This document shows, piece by piece, positions 13,036 through 23,800 of a stretch of 64,000 nt of DNA. The DNA comes from Bursaphelenchus xylophilus (taxonomy: Eukaryota > Nematoda > Chromadorea > Rhabditida > Aphelenchoididae). How positions within the stretch are numbered: position 1 is the first letter of the stretch; the number at the start of each line of letters is the position of its first letter. Under the pieces are notes generated by a model. It did no database searches, had not been told where the DNA came from, and was given only the letters and a program-made list of their open reading frames with translations. Location: NCBI GenBank assembly GCA_904066235.2, contig CAJFCV020000001.1:5518001-5582000 (forward strand). The letters are read 5' to 3'. The position numbers were made by a program, and so were the translations under genes.

Positions 13036-15084
13036 ATGTCAGAATATCGACTAAAAACAATATTTAAAGCAAAATTAGAAGCAACTGGCGACCAAAGGCT
13101 TTTAGAATATCAAGATCACTTAGAGTCGTTGTTGACCCAGGTCTTATCTGAATTTCAACTTAATGCCGGACTTCGCCAAGAGCTAAATGAACTGGTGTTT
13201 GAAGAACGTATGTCCTTTTTGTTTATATCTATTTATTGTTTAGGTATTTCTGCTGCTCGAAGTTTTTTTGCTCAAACAGTGGCTTCGAGCGATGTTATTC
13301 CCAGGATTCAAACAGATCGACAGATGATAGAAGAGGTTGGACATCATGGAGAGGTTAACGTAACTCAGTTTGATGATCCTCCTCCGTCCACATCAATTCC
13401 GGTTGATCCTAGTGCATCTTCTTCATCAGATAATTGCGAAGAGCCCATTCAAAAAGACGACTTTTCTTTGGCCATTCAAAGTGTGAAGTATGGAATCAGT
13501 TTTAAGAAGTATTTGGGGACCAAAGAGCTTCCTAAATCTTCTAATTTCTGGAATGAATTGGAAGAAGGACCCGAGTGGATACTAATTACTTTTGGAGAAC
13601 TGGCGGTTCCGATCTCTCAGAATGGCAAATTTAATGTTTACTCAGTAAGTTTTGCTGCCTAAAATAATTTTATTATCTGAGGTTTGACTAACTCTTTGAA
13701 TTTTAGTTTAATTTTGGCAGTATCTCTCAAAGTGTTGGTTATTTGAGCACAATGCTAAAGAATGTTCGGAAGGTAAAGGACGTCGTGCTTTATCCAAGCG
13801 CTGAGTGGTTTTTCCAATGGGATTCCTCCAATCGATCCATGGGCTCGCTGGAAGAAGGGGTTATCTCTCTGATTTCCTTGTGCAATATCCTTGACAATTC
13901 TCCTTTTCGAACTCTTCATTGGCTTGGGTTTCCAGTCGATCCTAAGGATAATCACTTTAAAGGCCGGTTGGGGATCTGGAATCGGGTGATGGCAACCGTC
14001 TTCAAGGAGCATGGGAAGTTCGTCGACCTGCACATGTTTTGCCCTTTTGATCTGGAACAAATTGAGAGGCCAGATGAGGAGAAAGCGAGCTTATTGGACG
14101 ATGAAACCAACGCTTTCTTGCTAATGGAGGCCATGAATTATTTGATGGATTCGGAATGCACCAATATTATTGGATTTACAAGTAGTGAGGACGAGGTCGA
14201 TGTCGAAGAGAAGAAAATGTGTGTGTATAACAGATTTTATAACCCATCTTAATGTGTTTTGTGAAGTGAAGGTTTAACCGTGAAGATAAAATATTTATCT
14301 CTTTGATTACAGTGATCGGAGCTCGGAGAAGCAAGTACACGAATCATTGAAGTCACCAAAACAATCCGACACTTTCCCGGGCAAGGTCCTCACGATCAGT
14401 AGAACGGAAGATGAGCATTCTTTGAGCCAATACGAAGATGCCTTAAGCGACATTGCGGCTTTGGATATGAACAGTCCTAATGGAGAAGGTCAAATCCAGG
14501 AAGAAACAGTCGATCTGGATGAAACCCTGGTCCATCCAGAAGAAGACGTCTCAACAGAACACACAGTAATGCTGAAGACCAAGGTTGCGATGGAAGAAAG
14601 TTGTCATATTGTAATGACTGATTCGATTCCAAAGGAAAATGCGGAAGCAATTGCACTCTTACCCGAAGAACCGTTGTACGCACATCTCGAGTTATGTCTC
14701 TCAGCCGATGAACAAGCTCTTGCAAGAATGTTTAAACGAAGGATTAGGTTTGACGTGCAGAGAATGGATGTGAACATCATCTCCAAGCCCTACTACAATG
14801 TCGTCAGGAAATATGAACCATTCTTCGAGGATCCACAGGTCTTTCTCGGCGATGATCGGTTGTTTGGACGGGCTTTGAAAGCATTTATCAAAACGTTGAT
14901 TACCAAGGTCCGACTTGAAGATCTGGGGAATATGTTCAAGGAGGATTTGAAGAAGATTGAATTCTTGGCCTTCAGATGTCAAGAATTGCTTAACCAACCT
15001 AATAAAGTTGTCGGAAAGTATTGTCTGGGCAATTTGAAGGACATTTTTTGCCGAGAAGTTGGGGCAGAAGAGGCCGTCAATACG
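13036..15084 (+). CDS. multi-repeat family protein, copy B, 5' exons
   Basis: Exons: 13036-13207, 13244-13644, 13707-14218 and 14313-15084. Introns are 36, 62 and 94 nt and all phases agree. The start MSEYRLKTIF lies 11 nt after a TTCTAG acceptor, as expected for a trans-spliced or 5'-UTR-spliced nematode message. The N-terminal region is helical. A Ser/Pro/Thr-rich linker and a domain shared with copy A (KYGISFKKYLG, FNFG) follow. An acidic stretch (SSEDEVDVEE) precedes the first helical repeat, which carries KYEPFF, LGNMFKEDL and VGKYCLG. The last exon ends in phase 0 and fits the exon at 20845. Joining these exons to 20845-24159 gives about 1,723 residues. The 36-nt intron is also open, so it may be retained. 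I do not recognise the family. Confidence 0.7.
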
Positions 15085-15112
15085 GTAAGAGTGGTTTTAT
15101 GAAATGTTTTAT
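13347..15112. repeat. 1,766-bp direct repeat, left copy
   Basis: It matches 18460-20225 at a constant offset of 5,113 bp. The predicted proteins on both strands in the two copies are identical, and so are the intron sequences compared. It contains three exons of copy B, the first one partial. The two copies exactly bracket the retroelement at 15113-18459. Confidence 0.95.
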
Positions 15113-15230
15113 TCAAATAAATTTTAAACTAAACAATAATATACAAAATATTACCTAAAACAACGTAATACTAAAATCAATTGATATTTTAATGTGTAAT
15201 TCTCTATCATTTCTAAATGTAGCTACAAGT

Positions 15231-15340
15231 TACTGCTATGAAGTTGAAACTTATAATAAAACAGGCAGTTTCGTCCCCTTCTCGACGTACTGACTGTTTA
15301 TAAGCTATAAAGATAAGCTAAAGGTGCGGGGACTCGTCAG
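15231..15340 (-). ncRNA. hammerhead-ribozyme-like core in the retroelement tail
   Basis: Read on the minus strand: CTGACGA (15340-15334), then GTCCCC (15333-15328) pairing perfectly with GGGGAC (15278-15273), then GAAAC (15272-15268). This is the invariant hammerhead arrangement around helix II. ACTGC (15269-15265) can pair with GCAGT ending at 15232, which would make helix III and place a GTA cleavage triplet ending at 15231. Helix I does not form convincingly between the adjacent flanks, so the ribozyme may be decayed or need a neighbouring copy. Penelope-like elements are known to carry hammerhead motifs, which supports the call. Confidence 0.55.
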
Positions 15341-16091
15341 CGACGAACACCCTTAGCCACTTTACATTACTTCTCTACAAGTTTCTACTTCTCCTAAACA
15401 TAGAAACAAAAATAAAAACTTCAACACTTACATTCATGTTTCCATTTGATTGTTTTCAGAATTGATGGTACTTCTGTGTCCTTCGTACTGCTCTTTTGTC
15501 CGGTCTTTATTCTGCAGAGTCCTGCGATGATATCGGTGTCTGGTTCTTCCTGTGTCTAGCTTGGTCAAATGTATATTCATGATGTTGCTTGATCATTTGA
15601 AACTTGTTGGATCTTTTGTGTCCTTCTAATCAGCAGAGGTCTTCCGTGTAGTATTTGGATGTCTTGGTCCTCATTATCCAGCGGTTGTTGGTTACTCGAT
15701 CCTTCGTTCTTCTCACCCAAACTATAAATTCAAGAGCTATTATTTTATCACACATAATATACACGGTTTTCGAGATTTCACGCTCCAAAAATAAAATTCA
15801 AAGATCTCAAATACCCAATCAATCTTTCACATAGTCCTCTACATCTCGCCCGCTAATTTGTTTACTACATGAAAAATAGAGAAATTTTTTATCGAGAAAT
15901 TTTTGATCGAGTCAAGTCTTTCCCAGTCCAATTTGGTCAAGTGTTTCTCTCTGCAGAAACACCGTAATAAATAGGCAGAAAATAACAGCATCAATGCAGA
16001 AATAGTCAAAATGGACAGAAATAAAACAGGATTGTTATAAATTGCATAAAAATGTAGACAGATAAATCTTTATGCCTAAAGTTCTGAATAC

Positions 16092-18416
16092 TTATCTACT
16101 GTTGTGAACATAGAGCATTTTCATTACTTCATCGGCTATACTTTTATAGACATCTCCCTGTATCTTCGCCACTGCCTGTCCGATGTCGTGCTTGTTGTAC
16201 CCGTTACTTATGCAGTTGTGCAGTAGCATTCTGTAGTTATTTTTGAGCGTTTCATAACTGCTATTGGTCTTGTTGAACCGTTTAATCTCGTTGATAATGG
16301 TGTTTGTCATAACTCTTTTGCTGATACACGAGTCGGCATGTATTCCTTTAATCACTTTAAAATTGTAACCCCTTGTCTTATCATATGTCTCCATGTTAAG
16401 TTTACCTCTTTCTATACTTAAAGAGAGATCAAGATATTCGGTCTTGCTTCCCTGACTGGTTTTTTCCAGGGTAAGTGATTCATGATAAATCTGGCTGATT
16501 CTAGCCTCAAATTCTTTGTCGTTTAATACCAGTATATCGTCAATATATCTACATACGACTGTGTCTTTTCCCATGAGATTTTGGTTCTTCTTCATATATT
16601 TATATTCCATGTTTATTAATGTAAGATCTGCAATTAGCGGGCTGGTGATTCCTCCCATTGGTACTCCTGTTATCTGCTTATATATATTTTCACCCACCGC
16701 TACGTAATTGTTATAAATTAGAGTTTTAACGATGTTAATAAGTTCAACACGGCTCATGGTTCTCATGCCGTCCGCAGGTCGAGTTGAGGCGTATTTGTTG
16801 TTATAGTATACGTACAGTCTATGTTTAAAGGTAATGTTGATTACATCATTAATACATTCCTCTATTATTTTTAATGGCAGATTAGTGTACAAACTACTGA
16901 AATCTCCCGAATATATGTATTTAATGTTATCTATAGTTCTGACTTTGTCAATGACCTCTTCAGTTGATTTAACGGTCCAATACCAATTATATCCTGTTCT
17001 TTCTTTAATCTTGTTACAGTGGAAGTATAACTGATCCTTGACCCATTTGAGCATAATGAGACCTATTTCTTGTATTCTGGTGTTATACACCTGTACTGCC
17101 GCTGTTATGAATCTGAATTTAATTGGGTTCTTGTGTAATTTTGGTATGCCATAAAAGTGAGGTAATTTTAAGTTTAGTTTCTCCTTGGCGCTTGTCTTAT
17201 GATATTTGGCCAACTCATTAAGTCCCTCTGCAATTATAGATGCTTTACTTAGTCCTGTGATCTCATAGGTTTTGTTTGAGTTTGTGGTTTGCCTTAGTTC
17301 ATTTCTTATTGTTTCTATATAATGTTGTTTACATATTACTACAAAGTTATTACTTGCTTTATCGACGTATGTAATAACCCATTTATTTTGCTCCGTTAAG
17401 ATCTGTTGACGTATTTCCTCTGTGTTCTTCTGGTATCTAACCTTGGTTGTACCCAAGTCTTTTATAACCAATTTTCCTATTAAGGTTTCTAATTCCTTTA
17501 CTTCCTGCTCTGTGTATACATTACCGTGTTTATTACCTATGCGTATGAGTGAATTCGTTACATCTGTAGCTATATTACTAATGCTATATTCTTCATTCAG
17601 TCTGAGTTTTGTGCCTTTTTGCATGAGACCTCGTAGTTTTTGATTACTAATAATGTCTAAGTCACCTGTTATCACATGGCCATGATTTTCGTCTACGTAT
17701 TTGCGGTGTCTTTCTTCTTTACATAGGCATTTGTAGGTCTTGTGAATGTTTCTGATAGTAGCTTTATGGTTGAAGAGTTCCATTCCAATGGTTTTGTTGT
17801 AGGTATAGCTTTGTATTATCTTGTACTTTGAATAGTCAACTTTTATTATCCGTTTAACGTTTCTGTTGTTTATAATACGCGGGAAGTTGATTTGACCGAC
17901 TATTGTATTCTTAAAAGGAATAACGGCGTATTGTTTAACTTTGTCAGACCTTAGCTTTTTTTGTCTAGGTTTGTTTCTCAACATCTTAACACATTCCCAT
18001 ATGTCAAGTATTCTGGGGTCAGTTACAGCGTTACTAACTCTCTTATTAACTTCTACAAACTCTGCGGCCTTTATATTTTTAAGAGCTATATTAAACGGTG
18101 TCACTGCGTCTTGTATCATTTTTATGTTACATATGTCCCTGTACAGTCTATTTATATGCCCTGTGTTGTGCTGACTCCTTTGATGGTTCCTAAGTCTCGT
18201 CCTCCTTTTAAGTGTCTTAACCTTATAATCGAAAAATTCTGTGTTACTCTTAATTTGATTCATATTCCATTCATGATTATATCCATTATTTAACAACCAA
18301 TCATTAAGGCCCCACGGTTTAAATGTTCTCAACTGCTTAATCCAAAAGTCTTCGACTATTTCTCTTTCTTTTTCGTCGATATCTTTATCCAGTACGTGTA
18401 ATACTTTGAATTTCAT
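16092..18416 (-). CDS. reverse transcriptase of a Penelope-like element
   Basis: 774 residues. Reverse-transcriptase landmarks in order: FYGIPKLHKNP (about residue 420), GDFSSLYTNLPL (about 503), TGVPMGGITSPL (about 583) and RYIDDILVLND with the catalytic DD (about 622), then EYLDLSLSIE. The short FYGIPKLHK and D.SSLYTN..L motifs are characteristic of Penelope-like enzymes. No GIY-YIG endonuclease follows the RT. Instead residues 24-40 (FWIKQLRTFKPWGLN) resemble the tail of a GIY-YIG domain, and a CLC plus GHVITGDL linker near 220-250 follows. That is the permuted order described for the Naiad clade. The frame is uninterrupted, so the insertion may be young, but the missing N terminus makes it unlikely to be autonomous. 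Confidence 0.85.
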   Translation of the reverse strand: MKFKVLHVLDKDIDEKEREIVEDFWIKQLRTFKPWGLNDWLLNNGYNHEWNMNQIKSNTEFFDYKVKTLKRRTRLRNHQRSQHNTGHINRLYRDICNIKMIQDAVTPFNIALKNIKAAEFVEVNKRVSNAVTDPRILDIWECVKMLRNKPRQKKLRSDKVKQYAVIPFKNTIVGQINFPRIINNRNVKRIIKVDYSKYKIIQSYTYNKTIGMELFNHKATIRNIHKTYKCLCKEERHRKYVDENHGHVITGDLDIISNQKLRGLMQKGTKLRLNEEYSISNIATDVTNSLIRIGNKHGNVYTEQEVKELETLIGKLVIKDLGTTKVRYQKNTEEIRQQILTEQNKWVITYVDKASNNFVVICKQHYIETIRNELRQTTNSNKTYEITGLSKASIIAEGLNELAKYHKTSAKEKLNLKLPHFYGIPKLHKNPIKFRFITAAVQVYNTRIQEIGLIMLKWVKDQLYFHCNKIKERTGYNWYWTVKSTEEVIDKVRTIDNIKYIYSGDFSSLYTNLPLKIIEECINDVINITFKHRLYVYYNNKYASTRPADGMRTMSRVELINIVKTLIYNNYVAVGENIYKQITGVPMGGITSPLIADLTLINMEYKYMKKNQNLMGKDTVVCRYIDDILVLNDKEFEARISQIYHESLTLEKTSQGSKTEYLDLSLSIERGKLNMETYDKTRGYNFKVIKGIHADSCISKRVMTNTIINEIKRFNKTNSSYETLKNNYRMLLHNCISNGYNKHDIGQAVAKIQGDVYKSIADEVMKMLYVHNSR

Positions 18417-18459
18417 ATCCTTTGTCGAGTGGTCTAACTTATTGAAGTGATTAACTAAC

Positions 18460-20225
18460 TGGAGAGGTTAACGTAACTCAGTTTGATGATCCTCCTCCGT
18501 CCACATCAATTCCGGTTGATCCTAGTGCATCTTCTTCATCAGATAATTGCGAAGAGCCCATTCAAAAAGACGACTTTTCTTTGGCCATTCAAAGTGTGAA
18601 GTATGGAATCAGTTTTAAGAAGTATTTGGGGACCAAAGAGCTTCCTAAATCTTCTAATTTCTGGAATGAATTGGAAGAAGGACCCGAGTGGATACTAATT
18701 ACTTTTGGAGAACTGGCGGTTCCGATCTCTCAGAATGGCAAATTTAATGTTTACTCAGTAAGTTTTGCTGCCTAAAATAATTTTATTATCTGAGGTTTGA
18801 CTAACTCTTTGAATTTTAGTTTAATTTTGGCAGTATCTCTCAAAGTGTTGGTTATTTGAGCACAATGCTAAAGAATGTTCGGAAGGTAAAGGACGTCGTG
18901 CTTTATCCAAGCGCTGAGTGGTTTTTCCAATGGGATTCCTCCAATCGATCCATGGGCTCGCTGGAAGAAGGGGTTATCTCTCTGATTTCCTTGTGCAATA
19001 TCCTTGACAATTCTCCTTTTCGAACTCTTCATTGGCTTGGGTTTCCAGTCGATCCTAAGGATAATCACTTTAAAGGCCGGTTGGGGATCTGGAATCGGGT
19101 GATGGCAACCGTCTTCAAGGAGCATGGGAAGTTCGTCGACCTGCACATGTTTTGCCCTTTTGATCTGGAACAAATTGAGAGGCCAGATGAGGAGAAAGCG
19201 AGCTTATTGGACGATGAAACCAACGCTTTCTTGCTAATGGAGGCCATGAATTATTTGATGGATTCGGAATGCACCAATATTATTGGATTTACAAGTAGTG
19301 AGGACGAGGTCGATGTCGAAGAGAAGAAAATGTGTGTGTATAACAGATTTTATAACCCATCTTAATGTGTTTTGTGAAGTGAAGGTTTAACCGTGAAGAT
19401 AAAATATTTATCTCTTTGATTACAGTGATCGGAGCTCGGAGAAGCAAGTACACGAATCATTGAAGTCACCAAAACAATCCGACACTTTCCCGGGCAAGGT
19501 CCTCACGATCAGTAGAACGGAAGATGAGCATTCTTTGAGCCAATACGAAGATGCCTTAAGCGACATTGCGGCTTTGGATATGAACAGTCCTAATGGAGAA
19601 GGTCAAATCCAGGAAGAAACAGTCGATCTGGATGAAACCCTGGTCCATCCAGAAGAAGACGTCTCAACAGAACACACAGTAATGCTGAAGACCAAGGTTG
19701 CGATGGAAGAAAGTTGTCATATTGTAATGACTGATTCGATTCCAAAGGAAAATGCGGAAGCAATTGCACTCTTACCCGAAGAACCGTTGTACGCACATCT
19801 CGAGTTATGTCTCTCAGCCGATGAACAAGCTCTTGCAAGAATGTTTAAACGAAGGATTAGGTTTGACGTGCAGAGAATGGATGTGAACATCATCTCCAAG
19901 CCCTACTACAATGTCGTCAGGAAATATGAACCATTCTTCGAGGATCCACAGGTCTTTCTCGGCGATGATCGGTTGTTTGGACGGGCTTTGAAAGCATTTA
20001 TCAAAACGTTGATTACCAAGGTCCGACTTGAAGATCTGGGGAATATGTTCAAGGAGGATTTGAAGAAGATTGAATTCTTGGCCTTCAGATGTCAAGAATT
20101 GCTTAACCAACCTAATAAAGTTGTCGGAAAGTATTGTCTGGGCAATTTGAAGGACATTTTTTGCCGAGAAGTTGGGGCAGAAGAGGCCGTCAATACGGTA
20201 AGAGTGGTTTTATGAAATGTTTTAT
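18460..20225. repeat. 1,766-bp direct repeat, right copy, with duplicated exons of copy B
   Basis: This is the duplicate of 13347-15112. It carries the exon remnants 18460-18757 (5' part missing), 18820-19331 and 19426-20197. The last donor is followed by the intron leading to the exon at 20845. The duplicated exon pair is 1,284 nt long and begins and ends in phase 0, so splicing both copies into one message would keep the frame. Confidence 0.93.
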
Positions 20226-20260
20226 GTCATGAATAATGGATGATAATGTGAATTTTTTAA

Positions 20261-20830
20261 CAAGGAAAGTACTTCTATGGGGTGTGGAATTACCGGTCGA
20301 GATATATATCAAAAAATTCGCAAAAATTTTCTGATTCAGAATATATAAAAATTAGCTGCCTAATTTTGGTCTATCAGCGAGTTTTTTCAATAAATGTTTT
20401 TCTCGAGGAAACAAATCTGCGGCAACAAAAGCGCGCTCGGTCTCTTCCTTCGGAAGAGAGCGGTGTGGCCGAGTGGTTAGAGCGCTAGATTGGGAATCCG
20501 AGGGGAACGGGTTCGATTCCTTTTGCCACACTAGAACCCATTTTTTACATTGGAACTACTTTTAAGGTGTAGTTGTAATCCAATTTGATATTTTAAGGCT
20601 TGTCAAGGCCTCAGAATTTAGTTTAGCACAAAACAAAATTTTTTATTGGTAAAAACACGGTCAAAAAGACACTTGCATGGTGTCGCGAGAAAACTTCTGA
20701 GGACAAAAACATGTCATTAGACCAAAATTAGGCAGCTAATTTATATATATTCTGAATCAGAAAATTTTTGCGAATTTTTTGATATATATCCCGACCGGTA
20801 ATTCCACACCCCATAGAAGTACTTTCCTTG
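20261..20830. mobile_element. tRNA-like-carrying inverted-repeat element (E1)
   Basis: The 570-bp palindrome has ends CAAGGAAAGTACTTCTATGG and their exact complement, flanked by TAA (20258-20260, 20831-20833). Arms of about 100 bp or more match closely. The centre carries a hairpin and a tRNA-like sequence. The element lies in the intron between 20197 and 20845. The matching intron of copy C (28807-28881) lacks it, which gives an empty-site comparison. Confidence 0.88.
20442..20532 (+). other. tRNA-like sequence with 5' hairpin, in E1
   Basis: A 17-nt hairpin, CTCTTCCTTCGGAAGAG (20442-20458), is followed by an A-box (TGGCCGAGTGG), a candidate loop TTGGGAA, and a B-box (GGTTCGATTCC). GTGTGGC and GCCACAC pair at the ends, but the T stem is poor, so this is tRNA-derived rather than a confident functional tRNA. 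The Pol III promoter boxes are intact. Confidence 0.6.
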
Positions 20831-20844
20831 TAAAATCATTTTAG

Positions 20845-23800
20845 GACTACATGAAAAAAGCCGGGAAGAGCGAGGTAAATGTTAAGCCAAGACCCGCTGA
20901 TCCACTGCCAGTTTTTGAAAACAATTTTGTGGGAGGTGTCTTGAAGAAGGTGGTGGAAGAAGGGGGCATCGACAGTGTGATTGGCAATATTAGAACCGGT
21001 CTAATGCTCGTCGGCGATCAGGATCTGGGCATTCTCTTCACTGAAAACTTCATCAAGCCCACTTCTTGTGTTGGATGTAATATTACACCGTTAATTACGA
21101 CGACAGCCTTATCTCGTATATTCATGAGAGTCTCTCCCTACTTTAAGAACGAGGAATTGGTCGCCGTCGATAAATTCTGTTGTATGGGATTCGAAGTGAA
21201 CTCAGCATTGGCCAAAATGATCAAAGTGTTCAACCCAGAGATGATGGGAAAGATGTACCGACAAGAATTGGATGGTATCAACCCCAAGGGAAAGGAGATC
21301 AAAGGCCTATTGCAACATGATGATAATACGGTTGGAATGACGGCGTATCTACTCATTCAACAGACGTTATTTGATGACAAGAACAATAATTCCAAAAAGA
21401 AGACTTTGAAGAATGCGAAGAGAGTACCTTGCGAGCATAAAGGAGAATTGGATCCAGAAGCCACCAAGAGTTTCCCTCTTAATCAGAAGTTTGTGAATCT
21501 GGTCAGGACCCAGATGGAAGCTTCCAATGCTCCAGAAGTCGTCAATTTGACAAAGGAATTAATCCAGAAAGTAAAGGATAATGTCTTGGGAAGAAGATTC
21601 AGGACAAAGATAGTACAAGCACTTGGTCATAAAGGCGTGGAGGCTGGGATCTACGGAATAGTGGCCTCTCTGGAACGAGGGATTCAACAGGAAGCATTTT
21701 GGGCCAGTCAAGATTGTTGTATTGGGAAGAAGATCAGAGATACGATCACATTGCTGTTAAATTATCCTCTAGTGGAGCAAGGAGATGCCTTTAGAAGAGA
21801 ACTTTTGCTCACTCGGCTTTATTTCGAAGAAAAGTTTCCCAATTTCGATCGACTTTTGGAAGAAGATCGCGAATTACTGGCTGCCATTATGAGTTGCGTA
21901 GTAAAGAAGCTGTTATGTGATGGGAACGACTCTTCAGATGGAATCAACTGCCTCCATCCTCATCCTGAATACATCGTGGACCCAGAACTTTTTGATAAAG
22001 TTCTCCAGACGATCAAGCAATGCGGTGATTACTCTAAATTGCTGCATAATCCTCTGAAGACAAGCAAACACATTAGGAAAATGATTGCCGAGCATAATGA
22101 TTTTATGGAAAGAGGGCTAAAGTGCCAGATGGATAATGTCGGGAAGACATTCAACGAGTTCTGGGAGGCGTTGATCAGAGGAAACTTCGAAAAAATGGTC
22201 ACCAATTTCAATCGAAATATCGTCCGATCTCCAACAGACGATTCTACTACAAGTCTACTGAGAAAAGCGGCTTATTTATTGGTGAAAGAGACTGAAGTTG
22301 GAGGATTCCAAAATTGGGACGAGCTTTTTTCAATTACTCAGCGATTCGACGCGTTATCTGTGACCGTTCCCATCGCAAAGATCTTATTAATCGACATTGA
22401 GACCCTTGGAACTATGTACAGGAAATGCCTGAGGGGATTGAACGTCAAAAATGAAGAGATCTGCGCCGTTTTGAAGTCACCGGATCATATTCTGGGCCGG
22501 TTTGCCGTTGTTACAATGTACTATCTACTGTTCCCAGAAGAAGCCAATAAGAGTAAAGCCGTGTTACCGAAGGTATCTGGAAAGATGCAACCATTGTCAT
22601 TGGACAGAGAGTTCTACAATGAGGTCGAGAAGATGGTAGAGCAACAGCCAGAGCAGTACAAGGAATCTCTCCGGAAGAAGATGGAGTTGATCACGGATGA
22701 GACTCTTGGAAGGAGATTCAGAACTCATATTGCGGAGCTCGCAGCAGTAAAGAACAAGGCGGAGTATGTTATAATGAAATCGCTGGTGCTATTGGATCCC
22801 TTCTTCAAATCTCCAGAGGTTTGTTCCAAAAGAAGTCCATGTTGTTTTGGAAGAGCTCTCAGATCAATTTTGAAGATCGTATTGTCCTTAACATTCCTTG
22901 ATGTTATGCTAAGTCTACGAAGAAATGGCGATCTCCACACATGTATATTTTCAACAGCGTCCCGTAGACATCTGAAAGGAGGCGACGATTCTTTGGAATT
23001 CAGTGGAATGGCCACCTTGTACATGCTGGATAAGATGCTCTTCAAATCGCCCATTCCAACCGACGGATCCACTTGTAGACATGAGATTGCTCCAGACGAA
23101 GAAAACGACATCTTCAAACAGGCTTTGATCACGATCGGGAAGGAAGAGAAATTAACTACCGTTCTCCATAATCCAAAGGAAAGCCAAAAACGACTGAAAG
23201 ATATCATCAAAAGTGAAGTGGAAGAACGTTGGGGACCTGTTGATCTCAATTTGGATGAGGTTGAGATCAGATTCAGTGAGTTGGTGTTCAAATTGAGTAA
23301 GAGCGGGTTCCCCTTGGTAGCCACTTACTTCAAGCTTTCCCTCCTTAACATCGATGAATCTGTCAAATCAACCACCACCATATTGAAGAAAGCGATAGTT
23401 GATGTATTCTTTGAATCTGAAGACATGGACTTCCACATACCTTACACGAGAGAGGAATGTGCTGGGTTTGACGCGCACTTTTTTGGATATACTGTGGGAG
23501 ATTCAATCTTCAAGATGATCCTCATGGAATGCGATGATGTCGGAGAATCATTCAGAAGATCGCTAAAGAAATTCGTTGGGAATGACCCGAGAATCGAGAG
23601 TCTACTCAAGAAATGTGATGATTATCTGGGGATCTTCTTCTTCGTCCTCATCGACATCCTTTTACTCTGTGATGTAGACGGGTCTGGGGAAGACGATTCG
23701 TTGATCCACAAGATATTGTCCCCCGAGGAATTGGCCTTCGGAAGTTTTGAGGAACTCGAAAGGAAAGTGGCCGCCTCTCCTCCAAGACTAATCGCTTCAT

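Larger units (their letters stand above)
15113..18459 (-). mobile_element. Penelope-like (Naiad-type) retroelement, 5'-truncated
   Basis: A 3,347-bp insert on the minus strand has one long reverse-transcriptase frame (16092-18416). Only 43 bp precede the ORF start, and the protein begins inside what looks like the end of a GIY-YIG domain, so the 5' part is missing. The ~980-bp 3' tail (15113-16091) has no reading frame but holds a hammerhead-like core. The insert is bounded on both sides by the same 1,766-bp genomic block. It sits in the intron after copy B's exon ending at 15084. Confidence 0.8.

Noticed and set aside
13036..13207. Similarity of copy B's N terminus to ENY2/Sus1-like helical proteins
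   Set aside because: Only a loose helical pattern; no diagnostic residues could be matched.
13347..20225. The 1,766-bp repeats as LTRs of a retrovirus-like element
   Set aside because: The repeats consist of spliced host exons, and the enclosed enzyme is a Penelope-type reverse transcriptase without gag, protease or integrase.
20459..20532. Calling the transposon-borne tRNA-like sequences true tRNA genes
   Set aside because: Promoter boxes are good, but T, anticodon or acceptor stems are weak in each. Only 56846-56917 folds as a canonical tRNA.
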